A DNA stretch of 9,619 bases from Gammaproteobacteria bacterium. Its GTDB lineage: Bacteria; Pseudomonadota; Gammaproteobacteria; DSM-19610. This document shows positions 1-5,787 of the stretch, in pieces; the first letter of the stretch is position 1, and each line of letters begins with the position of its first letter. The DNA lies in the NCBI GenBank assembly GCA_011371465.1, contig DRQL01000358.1, forward strand, positions 1-9,619. Direction: 5' to 3'. The notes under the pieces are model-generated. The model saw only the letters and a list, made by a program, of their open reading frames with translations. It did not search any database and was not told the origin of the DNA. Position numbers and translations under genes: made by a program.

Positions 1-1
1 C

Positions 2-658
2 TCGTATATCCTGACCCCATCTGATACGGGTGTACGCTACCTGGTCAGCTCGATCGGATTGAGCGATATTCAGAAATTTGATGCATCCCTTGGCACGTTG
101 AACAGCGCCACGATCAGCATCCTCGGCGACCTTGACTTCACCTATGATTTCACGGCGATTGACGTCATTGATAGCTCGCAGCCCAACTCCATCGACGTCG
201 AAGTGGAAGCAGGCGTGGGCGCACTGGTACCAACCGGCTTGACAGTGCTGAGCCCATCAGCGTTTGTCACTGACAGTTTTGGCTGCTTTGGTGATCCCTG
301 GAGTGGTCCCTGCCTTGAGTTCAGCGGAAACGGTGACACGGTTAACCCATCCAATGCATTCACCGGCAGTGACCTGACCCCCTTTCTGGGTGACGGGTCA
401 CCCATCAATCCGTTTACCGGCGCAGGATCGCTGGACGACATAAAAATCGGCCTGATTTTCGGCCTGGTTTCGTTGATCGACGACAATGTATTCGGTACTG
501 AAGTATATATGGATGGCGCCTTTATCGGTGACACAACGGTGACCTACGAGTTCACGCCGACAGCAGTGCCTTTGCCAGCTGCCTTCTGGTTGTTCACATC
601 CGGGCTAATCGGGATCGCACTGCCCACGATTCGCCGCCGCAGCCAGGTCAGCGGCTAG
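2..658 (+). CDS. PEP-CTERM (VPLPA type) secreted protein, 5' end missing
   Basis: The frame is open from base 2, so the gene starts upstream of the window; the first possible start inside it, a TTG at 59, is probably not the true start. The visible 218 residues are rich in Asp, Gly, Ser, Thr and Phe, as expected of an exported beta-rich protein. The C-terminus is a textbook sorting signal: VPLPAAFWLFTSGLIGIA, then an IRRRS basic cluster near the end. In this class exosortase recognises the signal and releases or anchors the protein at the cell surface, often in association with exopolysaccharide. The stretch FDASLGTLNSATISI resembles the opening of the 'choice-of-anchor E' group of PEP-CTERM proteins; this is from memory and moderate. 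Two cysteines (in GCFGDPWSGPC) could form a disulfide. A strong terminator follows 28 bases after the stop. The specific function is unknown. Confidence 0.87.
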   Translation, partial: SYILTPSDTGVRYLVSSIGLSDIQKFDASLGTLNSATISILGDLDFTYDFTAIDVIDSSQPNSIDVEVEAGVGALVPTGLTVLSPSAFVTDSFGCFGDPWSGPCLEFSGNGDTVNPSNAFTGSDLTPFLGDGSPINPFTGAGSLDDIKIGLIFGLVSLIDDNVFGTEVYMDGAFIGDTTVTYEFTPTAVPLPAAFWLFTSGLIGIALPTIRRRSQVSG

Positions 659-686
659 AACCTGCGCTCCGGGTAACCAGACCTGG

Positions 687-719
687 AAAGGCCTGCGTTT
701 TCAACGCCGGCCTTTTTTT
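687..719 (+). terminator. Rho-independent terminator of the first PEP-CTERM gene
   Basis: A hairpin pairs bases 690-699 (GGCCTGCGTT) with 703-712 (AACGCCGGCC). It has one mismatch (T694/C708), a three-base loop TTC, and a run of seven T from 713 to 719. The AAA at 687-689 can also pair with the first T residues. It lies 28 bases after the TAG at 656-658 and so ends the upstream transcript. Confidence 0.92.
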
Positions 720-960
720 GTGGGTGATCGAGGAATCCGGAATATCTGATCCATAGGAAGCGGTCGGATCAACAGCCTGATCAAGCCCCCTATTTGACCG
801 AGCGCCAGACCGGAAGACCATGACACGCCCGAGACGCTACCGTTTCGAGGGAAGAATCGTCGTAGTCAACACGGCTTGATGCAGGTCAACACCCTCTCGC
901 CCCAATGGGAGTATCTTTGTTTTAGAAGGAAAAAAGACAGGAAGTCCTCCCGTCATTACT
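720..960. other. Intergenic stretch with weak dyads, no gene seen
   Basis: The 316 bases between the first two genes carry no convincing reading frame beyond the start of the 975 gene. Seen here: a weak 6-bp inverted repeat TGATCC (747-752) / GGATCA (766-771) with a 13-base loop, the TCAA/TTGA array at 865-892 listed separately, and a purine-rich stretch around 924-944. I could not find a sigma-70 promoter with acceptable spacing. TATCTT at 912-917 is the best -10-like element, but nothing fits at -35. Expression may therefore depend on an activator or an alternative sigma factor; this is inference. Confidence 0.5.
865..892. repeat. Direct repeat GTCAACAC, two copies 20 bp apart
   Basis: GTCAACAC occurs at 865-872 and 885-892, start to start exactly 20 bp (about two helical turns). 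Between them a TTGA at 876-879 makes an alternating array TCAA (866), TTGA (876), TCAA (886), each 10 bp apart. Such phasing suits a DNA-binding regulator acting on one face of the helix, upstream of the 975 gene. The half-sites are short, so chance is possible. Confidence 0.4.
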
Positions 961-968
961 GAGGAGGG
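945..968 (+). promoter_or_regulatory. Strong Shine-Dalgarno with an upstream anti-SD copy (possible RBS-masking hairpin)
   Basis: GGAGG at 963-967 lies seven bases before the ATG at 975 and decides that start. CCTCC at 946-950 is its exact complement, with a 12-base loop between them and a possible extra U-G pair (945/968). An alternative register pairs TCCTC (945-949) with GAGGA (961-965). Either fold would bury the ribosome binding site in the mRNA. The pairing is visible in the sequence; the regulatory role is inference, as a 5-bp stem is only marginally stable. Confidence 0.42.
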
Positions 969-974
969 TGTGTC

Positions 975-1289
975 ATGAAATCGCGTCTTCTGGGTATCGT
1001 CAGCACCTGCTTTGTTTCTCTTCTTACAACAGTATCCAGCACAGCGGTGGGCCAGTCCCTGGAAGGCCGTCTTCCCGAAGCTCCCGGCAACAGCGATCTC
1101 GGGGCGGTGCCGGTTGCCGTGTGGGTGGTCATCATTGGTCTGATTGGCCTGGTGGGTATTGCGCGAAGGAACACCACACAGAAAGATTCATGCTGCGATG
1201 GCGGCGGGAGCAGGTGCGGGAACCGCATTCATCACGGGGCCTTCAAGCATCATGAGATTTCTGGCGAGATCACTGGGAGCGGGTGTTAA
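975..1289 (+). CDS. Small exported protein with miniature PEP-CTERM-like anchor and Cys-containing tail
   Basis: The 104-residue product has a clear signal peptide (about residues 1-27, ending near TAVGQ). After about 17 further residues comes a PEP-CTERM-like tripartite segment: VPVAVW at 45-50, a hydrophobic core to about 62, and ARR at 63-65. The signal lacks the second proline of the usual VPLP motif. Unlike normal PEP-CTERM proteins, which end within a few residues of the arginines, this one continues for 39 polar residues with CCDGGGSRC, histidines and a terminal Cys. Third-position GC over the tail is about 67 percent by hand count in this frame against about 48 percent in the other open frame at 1144-1380, which favours the tail being read as given. 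A frameshift cannot be excluded. The start is fixed by GGAGG at 963-967. The stop overlaps that of the convergent gene. It could also be a plain bitopic membrane protein rather than an exosortase substrate. Confidence 0.68.
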   Translation: MKSRLLGIVSTCFVSLLTTVSSTAVGQSLEGRLPEAPGNSDLGAVPVAVWVVIIGLIGLVGIARRNTTQKDSCCDGGGSRCGNRIHHGAFKHHEISGEITGSGC

Positions 1290-1867
1290 CCCCGGACTGC
1301 TTTTCTGGCAAAGATACCCGATAGTCCGGCCAGACCGGAGCCAAACAACCAGAAGGCGGGTGGAAGTGGAACAGGAGTGATGTTATCCGTCAGGAGGCCA
1401 ATAAAAATGCTGGATTCACCAAATGAATACCCGCCAACATCTATTTTTACTGCATGCCCGGTGAAGGAGATATTGGCGTCGGAAAACGGGGCTGCCCTGG
1501 GGTCATCAACCCTGATCGAGCCGGCAATCTGAACATTTGTACCGGTAATGACCAGCTCTGGCGCATCAGGCCAGTCCAGGCTGCTGATCTCGAAATATTG
1601 CTGTATGTTGTCCGCCCCTGCATACCCAAATCCGCCCGAGTCGGGGAGCCCTGTCAGCGCTATACTGGAATCCGAGATTTCCATGGAAAACCAGGGCGGT
1701 GAGAATTCAGACCCGGGACCAACCACTGCATCAGAGGAATCAAAAACCACACCGTCGAACACCCGCTGGAAGTGCACAGTATCTCCAACCAGGCTTGCAG
1801 CTGCAGACGGCCCGGACAGCATAATGCTGAAGGCGCACATGACGCCTGAAAAGGAACTTATCTTCAT
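1286..1867 (-). CDS. PEP-CTERM (VPLPP type) secreted protein
   Basis: This 193-residue protein has both ends of an exosortase substrate. A signal peptide (MKISSFSGVMCAFSIMLSG, cleavage probable after the Ala run near residue 24) opens it, and residues 166-193 carry VPLPPAFWLFGSGLAG followed by FARK. The chain between is rich in Ser, Asp, Gly and Phe, consistent with a secreted beta-sandwich, and has no cysteine after the signal peptide. I do not recognise the central domain. The frame stays open upstream to a possible ATG at 2050, but those 61 residues lack coding character and would displace the signal peptide, so the ATG at 1867 is chosen. No strong Shine-Dalgarno precedes it; only AAGG lies about 15 bases upstream. 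A sigma-70-like promoter lies 43-71 bases upstream. Its tail is a close variant of the one in the first gene (shared VPLPxAFWLFxSGLxG). Confidence 0.87.
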   Translation of the reverse strand: MKISSFSGVMCAFSIMLSGPSAAASLVGDTVHFQRVFDGVVFDSSDAVVGPGSEFSPPWFSMEISDSSIALTGLPDSGGFGYAGADNIQQYFEISSLDWPDAPELVITGTNVQIAGSIRVDDPRAAPFSDANISFTGHAVKIDVGGYSFGESSIFIGLLTDNITPVPLPPAFWLFGSGLAGLSGIFARKAVRG

Positions 1868-1909
1868 TTCAAATGACGCGAACCTTGCACGCTGATAACA
1901 CGGGCAAAT

Positions 1910-1938
1910 ACTATAGTATACAGAACGACTGGTGTAAG
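1910..1938 (-). promoter_or_regulatory. Predicted sigma-70 promoter over a 12-bp palindrome
   Basis: On the minus strand, CTTACA (1938-1933) as -35 and TATAGT (1915-1910) as -10 are separated by 17 bases. They match the consensus at four and five of six positions. The -10 sits inside ATACTATAGTAT (1908-1919), a perfect 12-base palindrome that also offers TATAGT on the plus strand (1912-1917). No good -35 was found for the plus direction. This drives the PEP-CTERM gene at 1867 and may overlap an operator shared with the divergent DUF218 gene. Confidence 0.5.
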
Positions 1939-1979
1939 CGTTTTTGGTTACATAGCGATTTTTGGAAAAAGATATCCTG

Positions 1980-2621
1980 ATGGATTCACACACGAGCAAG
2001 CTGCTTGAACTGTTGACCAGGCTCCTTTGCGATACGCATTGTGAATGCACAGCTGACGCCGTCTACCTGTTTGCCCAGACGCAGGACAACCAGGATTCGG
2101 TTTTGTCTGCGGCCGGTGGACTGCTCGATCAGAGCCTGGTACACAGGGTGCTGATACTGCAAACCACGGCCAGGTGCGGTTACCCCGGCTATGAGTACTG
2201 GCGGGAAAAGCTAACGGCTTCCGGAATCCCGGATGATTGTATCCAGGGCGTAAACCTTGAAGCAGAGATCGCCCTGAACACCCTTGTTGAAGCAGAGGCC
2301 TTGATAGATCATGCCCGGCTGAACGGGTATGAGAACCTGTATATAACGGCCTCCCCCTTCCACCAGTTGCGGGCTTACATGACAAGCGTGACCGCGGCCA
2401 TGCGAAAGTTTCCCGGGTTAAATCTGTACAGCCATGCCGGAAACCCGCTACCCTGGCTGGAGAGCGTGGCGCATTCACAGGGAAACTGCATGGGCACGAG
2501 GGCTGCCTTGATTCACAGCGAACTGGGACGCATAGAGAAGTACCAGGAAAAAGGCGACCTGGCATCCGTTGAGAGCGTATTAGAGCATCTCAATAACAGA
2601 GAGTCGAGAGGTCAGCTCTGA
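1980..2621 (+). CDS. YdcF-like DUF218 domain protein
   Basis: The 213-residue product matches the DUF218 (YdcF/ElyC) fold by its order of motifs. These are ADAVYLFAQ (25-33) as the first strand, a second strand VHRVLILQ (54-61), then PGYEYWREKL and SGIPDDCI, the conserved NTLVEAEAL (100-108) and ITASPFHQLRAY (122-133). Known members bind nucleotide-type cofactors or act in envelope sugar-lipid metabolism, but the reaction is usually unknown. There is no signal peptide or membrane segment, so it should be cytoplasmic, unlike ElyC. The ATG at 1980 is preferred over an in-frame TTG at 1962 because GGAAAAAG (1964-1971) is the nearest purine-rich element and the first conserved strand begins well after it. 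It is divergent from the PEP-CTERM gene and convergent with the ATPase gene, 42 bases away, with no clear terminator between. Confidence 0.82.
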   Translation: MDSHTSKLLELLTRLLCDTHCECTADAVYLFAQTQDNQDSVLSAAGGLLDQSLVHRVLILQTTARCGYPGYEYWREKLTASGIPDDCIQGVNLEAEIALNTLVEAEALIDHARLNGYENLYITASPFHQLRAYMTSVTAAMRKFPGLNLYSHAGNPLPWLESVAHSQGNCMGTRAALIHSELGRIEKYQEKGDLASVESVLEHLNNRESRGQL

Positions 2622-2663
2622 GCTTGCAGTACAGGCCCTGCCTGGCAACAAAAGAATACTGTG

Positions 2664-5054
2664 CTAGCGAACAGTCGCCGGCACGGAACGCCGGTAGTTG
2701 CGCGTGACACCCTTGTCGTCGCGGCACAGTACCTGGTCCGGGCGCGCCAGTGTACAGGACATGGTGTACTCGCTGATCTGCCAGCCGGTATCGTTGGCCA
2801 GCGCTGATTCTCTGGCAGCGGCAGAATCGGATTCCAGCAACTTGACCAGTGTGCGATAGGACAGCTGGAAACGCTTGCCCGCTGAAAAACCCTTGAGCGT
2901 GGTTTCCACCTTGTACAGTGCCGGACCGTATCTGGTTTTTATGTCCTGCGGCACACTCAGACAGGCAATACGTTCCCCCTGGCTGTTGCAGTAGGTCACT
3001 TTGGAAGGTAACAGCGAGGCAGGTTTGCCGCGGCTGGCCCACTGGCCCTCCAGCAAGGCCGCCCTGAGCACTTCGGCCGGGCTGCGTGTGGGTGCTGTAC
3101 GGATCGGGGGTGCGGTTGCCAGTTTGACGGGCGCCTTCGGCGCACGGGTAACCGCAGGCGGGCTGACCTTTTTAACCGGGCGAGCGGTTTTCCGGTCGGC
3201 CCCTTTTTTACTCAGGTTCATCGCCAGGCGTAATTCCGCTTCACGTTGCAGGCGCGCTTTCTGTGCTTCAATAGCAGCGGTATTGACCTGGACGGATTCC
3301 TGTTTTACCGGTTCAACCACCGGCTCGGGACTGGCGGTCGCGACCTTTAGAGGGGCTTCGGTTGCTGTTGCGTCGCCGCTGCCAGGTACGGCCTTTGTCA
3401 ACGGCTCGGTATCTGTTGCGGCCTGGGCATCCGGCGCAGCTTCATCTTTGGCAACCCTGGTCTCTGCCGGTGTCGACACTGCTTCCTGGTGCGTATCGGC
3501 CGGTTTTTCCTCTTCCGGCGCGAGGGACTGTGCCTCGTCTTGCTGGTCGCCGGTCTCTGCGGTGTGCCCGGCACCCGCTGTCCCGGTGTCGTTTGCTGCG
3601 GCAACCACATCCTGCTGCGGCGGCCCGCTTTCTCCTTCGTCGGTCTTGCCGACCAGGTTGTCCGCCGACTCGGTTGGTGCCTCGGGCACCGTCACCGCAA
3701 CCGGCTGCTCGACGGTCGGCTCCGTGTTCAACGGGGCGTTAAAAGTGACCTGGGGCCTGGCTTCATCGCTGTCGCCGAACAACCCCGCCAGATCGAATGC
3801 CTGGTCACCTTTATAAATCATCCAGACGAACCCCGCGACCACAGCCACCGTGGCAACCTTGCCCCACACGCCCTTCTTCGCGGGCACCTCCGGTTCCGTT
3901 ACCGGTCGGGCAGGTCCGATGGTGGGTTCCCGGCGCATGGTCGGTTCGATGCGCCGCTTGCGGCCGCTCACCTGGGCGGGCGTGACCTGTTCGGGCGACT
4001 TCTTTTTACCGCCGAAGCGACGTGATGCCTTGCGCGAGGGCTCCGTTGCCGGCCCGGACTTTGCCGGTTTGCGCCGGAACTTCCTGGTCTTCTGTTTTCT
4101 GGCCGGCTCATCCGTCGTCGGCTCGGGGGCTGCGTTCATGTCCCTGCGCGGCAGACTGCGCACCGGTGTATCTGCGCCCTGGTCAGGCTCGCTCGCCGGC
4201 TCCCGACTTTCGTCCTCCGATTCCGGGGACAGCAGGAACTCCTTGTGCAGCTCGTCGATCACCGTCCGGGCATCTTCGGCAACCAGCGCATGCTTCTGTT
4301 CCAGCCCGCCGTAGAGGAACAGGCGATTGCAGATCAGGTTGATCCGGCGCGGTACACCGCCACTGTAGCGGTGAATCAGGCGCAACGCGCCTTCGTCGAT
4401 ACTCGGGTCGCCCTTCCAGCCAACGCGCGACAGGCGGTGTTCGATGTAATCGATCACCTCGTCCAGTCCCAGTGGCTGCAGGTGTGAGGCGGCGATCAGG
4501 CGCTGGTGCAGGTGTTCCATGCCCGGCTTGCGCAACATGTCCAGCAACTGTTCCTGGCCCACCAGGAAGATCTGCAGCAACAGCTGGTGGTTTCGCTGCA
4601 GGTTCGCCAGCAGCCGCAGTTCTTCCAGGGCCGCAGCGCTCAGTCCCTGCGCCTCGTCGACTACCAGGATGACGCGTCGTCCCTTGTAGCTCTGCTGGTT
4701 GAGAAACTGTTCCAGCTCCTGCAACAGGCCGGGTTTGCTGGTGTCTTCCGGGTGCAGGTCGAACAGGTTGACGACCATCTGTAGCAGGTCACGGGATTCA
4801 AGCTGGGTACTGGTGAGGGTCGCGACCTCGATGTGCTCTCTGTCCAGCCCCTCCACCAGGTCGCTGATGAGGGTGGTTTTGCCCGTGCCCGGCCCGCCGG
4901 TCACCGCAATAAATCCCTCCCCCTGGAAAATCGCATACTGCAGGTACGCCTTGGCATTGGCGTAGCTGCTGTGCGCCAGGGAAAAGCGGTGGTCCGGGCT
5001 CAAGCGGAATGGCTCGCCCGTCATCTTGTAATAGGTTCTGTATACGTCGAGCAT
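2664..5054 (-). CDS. Envelope-spanning ExeA/GspA-like AAA+ ATPase with four-Cys periplasmic domain
   Basis: The 796-residue protein has an AAA+ domain at about 1-275: Walker A GGPGTGKT (53-60), Walker B ILVVDEAQ (129-136), a candidate arginine finger in HQRL (183-186) and SGGVPRRINLICNRL (231-245) as sensor 2. This is the pattern of ExeA/GspA, MshM and the 'secretion ATPase, PEP-CTERM locus' family. MLDVYRTYYKMTGEPF is the family's normal N-terminus, supporting the ATG at 5054. A basic, proline-rich linker (276-394) leads to one transmembrane helix (about 397-414). Then come a long Ala/Pro/Glu/Thr-rich stretch (417-590), a short helical basic region (594-645) and a C-terminal domain (660-796). 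Its four cysteines, C689/C698 and C767/C777, are the only ones after the membrane helix. PEP-CTERM-locus ATPases are typically much shorter; GspA carries a peptidoglycan-binding domain that I do not see here. It probably uses ATP in the cytoplasm to drive assembly in the envelope. The partner is not known. Confidence 0.86.
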   Translation of the reverse strand: MLDVYRTYYKMTGEPFRLSPDHRFSLAHSSYANAKAYLQYAIFQGEGFIAVTGGPGTGKTTLISDLVEGLDREHIEVATLTSTQLESRDLLQMVVNLFDLHPEDTSKPGLLQELEQFLNQQSYKGRRVILVVDEAQGLSAAALEELRLLANLQRNHQLLLQIFLVGQEQLLDMLRKPGMEHLHQRLIAASHLQPLGLDEVIDYIEHRLSRVGWKGDPSIDEGALRLIHRYSGGVPRRINLICNRLFLYGGLEQKHALVAEDARTVIDELHKEFLLSPESEDESREPASEPDQGADTPVRSLPRRDMNAAPEPTTDEPARKQKTRKFRRKPAKSGPATEPSRKASRRFGGKKKSPEQVTPAQVSGRKRRIEPTMRREPTIGPARPVTEPEVPAKKGVWGKVATVAVVAGFVWMIYKGDQAFDLAGLFGDSDEARPQVTFNAPLNTEPTVEQPVAVTVPEAPTESADNLVGKTDEGESGPPQQDVVAAANDTGTAGAGHTAETGDQQDEAQSLAPEEEKPADTHQEAVSTPAETRVAKDEAAPDAQAATDTEPLTKAVPGSGDATATEAPLKVATASPEPVVEPVKQESVQVNTAAIEAQKARLQREAELRLAMNLSKKGADRKTARPVKKVSPPAVTRAPKAPVKLATAPPIRTAPTRSPAEVLRAALLEGQWASRGKPASLLPSKVTYCNSQGERIACLSVPQDIKTRYGPALYKVETTLKGFSAGKRFQLSYRTLVKLLESDSAAARESALANDTGWQISEYTMSCTLARPDQVLCRDDKGVTRNYRRSVPATVR

Positions 5055-5333
5055 CGGCTTTGATTTGTCCCGGCCAGGATCCGGGAACGCGTACCACTCC
5101 GGCAGCTAACCCACTGCGATCTATGATATTATTGCGGCTGAAGCGCTCCCAGCTGTAGCGCAGGCTTTGCCAGCCAGCAGATCACATTAACATAATACAG
5201 CAACCTGAAGAAACACGGCGAAAAATCCGATCGATCGCATAAAAATGCTTGACTTGACAACATATTACGCAGATTCTTTGCGGTATCCGGGTACTTGGAG
5301 TCCGCCGTGGCGTGCTCTGGAGAACGCAACGCA
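5055..5333. other. Divergent intergenic region between the ATPase and the glycine-rich protein
   Basis: About 279 bases separate the two divergent starts, so both promoters should be here. On the plus strand TTGACTTGACA at 5249-5259 contains a perfect -35 hexamer TTGACA (5254-5259). The -10 is poor: GATTCT at 5272-5277 would serve TTGACT at 5249 with 17-base spacing. On the minus strand TAATAT/TATCAT sequences around 5125-5135 could be a -10 for the ATPase gene, without a good -35. CGATCGATCG at 5228-5237 is a 10-base palindrome. No convincing small gene was found. Confidence 0.4.
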
Positions 5334-5669
5334 ATGAAAAATCCCATCGTCCAGTTCCTGTTGTGGGGGCTGTTCCTGAGCTACCCCGCCTTCGGCCAGG
5401 AAGCCATCCAGATCGAGATCGACAGCGCACCGGTCGAGGTGGAGATCCAGCAGCCTGAACCCGCCACACCGGCCGAACCGGAAACCGCCGGAGAACAACA
5501 GACTGCCGAGGCGGAAGAATCGCCCGCTGCGGAAGAACAAACCGCGGAGAGCGGTATGAGCCGCGGGCAAACGATAGGCATTGCCATCGGCGCAGTGGTT
5601 GCGGCCGGGCTGGCGCTGCTTGCCGGTGGTGGGGGTGGCGGCGGGGGGGGCAGCACGCCACAGCACTGA
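5334..5669 (+). CDS. Small exported acidic protein with C-terminal TM and polyglycine tail
   Basis: The 111-residue product starts with a signal peptide (MKNPIVQFLLWGLFLSYPAFG, about 1-21). It continues as a Glu/Ala/Pro/Gln-rich low-complexity segment (22-74) and has a small-residue transmembrane segment TIGIAIGAVVAAGLALLAG (about 80-98). It then runs into nine glycines and ends STPQH. The ATG at 5334 is supported by GGAGA at 5319-5323; an in-frame TTG at 5295 would put 13 polar residues before the signal peptide and is rejected. It is divergent from the ATPase and 118 bases before the flippase gene, so it may be the first gene of the polysaccharide operon. I recall unnamed short proteins with a similar TM/polyglycine/Thr-His ending near other exopolysaccharide genes, but cannot name a family. 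Role unknown; a structural or adaptor part of an envelope complex is a guess. Confidence 0.75.
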   Translation: MKNPIVQFLLWGLFLSYPAFGQEAIQIEIDSAPVEVEIQQPEPATPAEPETAGEQQTAEAEESPAAEEQTAESGMSRGQTIGIAIGAVVAAGLALLAGGGGGGGGGSTPQH

Positions 5670-5688
5670 TTCCCTGATCGATACGGCA

Positions 5689-5752
5689 GGTTCCGTACCC
5701 GTTGTCCTGCACCAGCTGTTCCGGTCAGTAATCTGACCCACCACACGGAACC
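5689..5752 (+). other. Nested inverted repeats in the leader of the flippase gene
   Basis: In the 118-base gap, GGTTCCGT (5689-5696) and ACGGAACC (5745-5752) form a perfect 8-bp inverted repeat. It encloses a compact hairpin, GGTCAG (5723-5728), loop TAAT, CTGACC (5733-5738). No T-run follows, so it is not an intrinsic terminator. It could protect or attenuate the mRNA between the small protein gene and the flippase. The pairing is seen; the role is inferred. Confidence 0.42.
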
Positions 5753-5787
5753 GCAGCCAGAAACCCCGCACCACTCAACACGCCCTT

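Noticed and set aside
91..106. Sigma-54-like sequence TGGCACG in the first gene
   Set aside because: The spacing to the next GC is off by one, the TT before it is missing, and it lies inside the coding region.
1144..1380. Ala/Gly-rich frame MAAGAGAGTAF... overlapping the end of the mini PEP-CTERM gene
   Set aside because: Lower third-position GC than the annotated frame, no RBS, and its second half is antisense to the neighbouring PEP-CTERM gene. A frameshift joining it remains a minor alternative.
1962..1979. TTG start for the DUF218 gene
   Set aside because: No Shine-Dalgarno precedes it and the six added residues match nothing; the ATG at 1980 is better placed.
1868..2050. N-terminal extension of the minus-strand PEP-CTERM gene to an ATG at 2050
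   Set aside because: It would place 61 residues ahead of a clear signal peptide, overlap the divergent DUF218 gene and cover the best promoter.
2622..2663. Possible bidirectional terminator between the DUF218 and ATPase genes
   Set aside because: Only a 5-bp CAGTA/TACTG pairing with a long loop and no T-run could be found.
3001..3816. Plus-strand open frame antisense to the ATPase gene
   Set aside because: It lies opposite the Ala/Pro/Glu-rich linker, where complementary codons avoid stops; no RBS or domain supports it.
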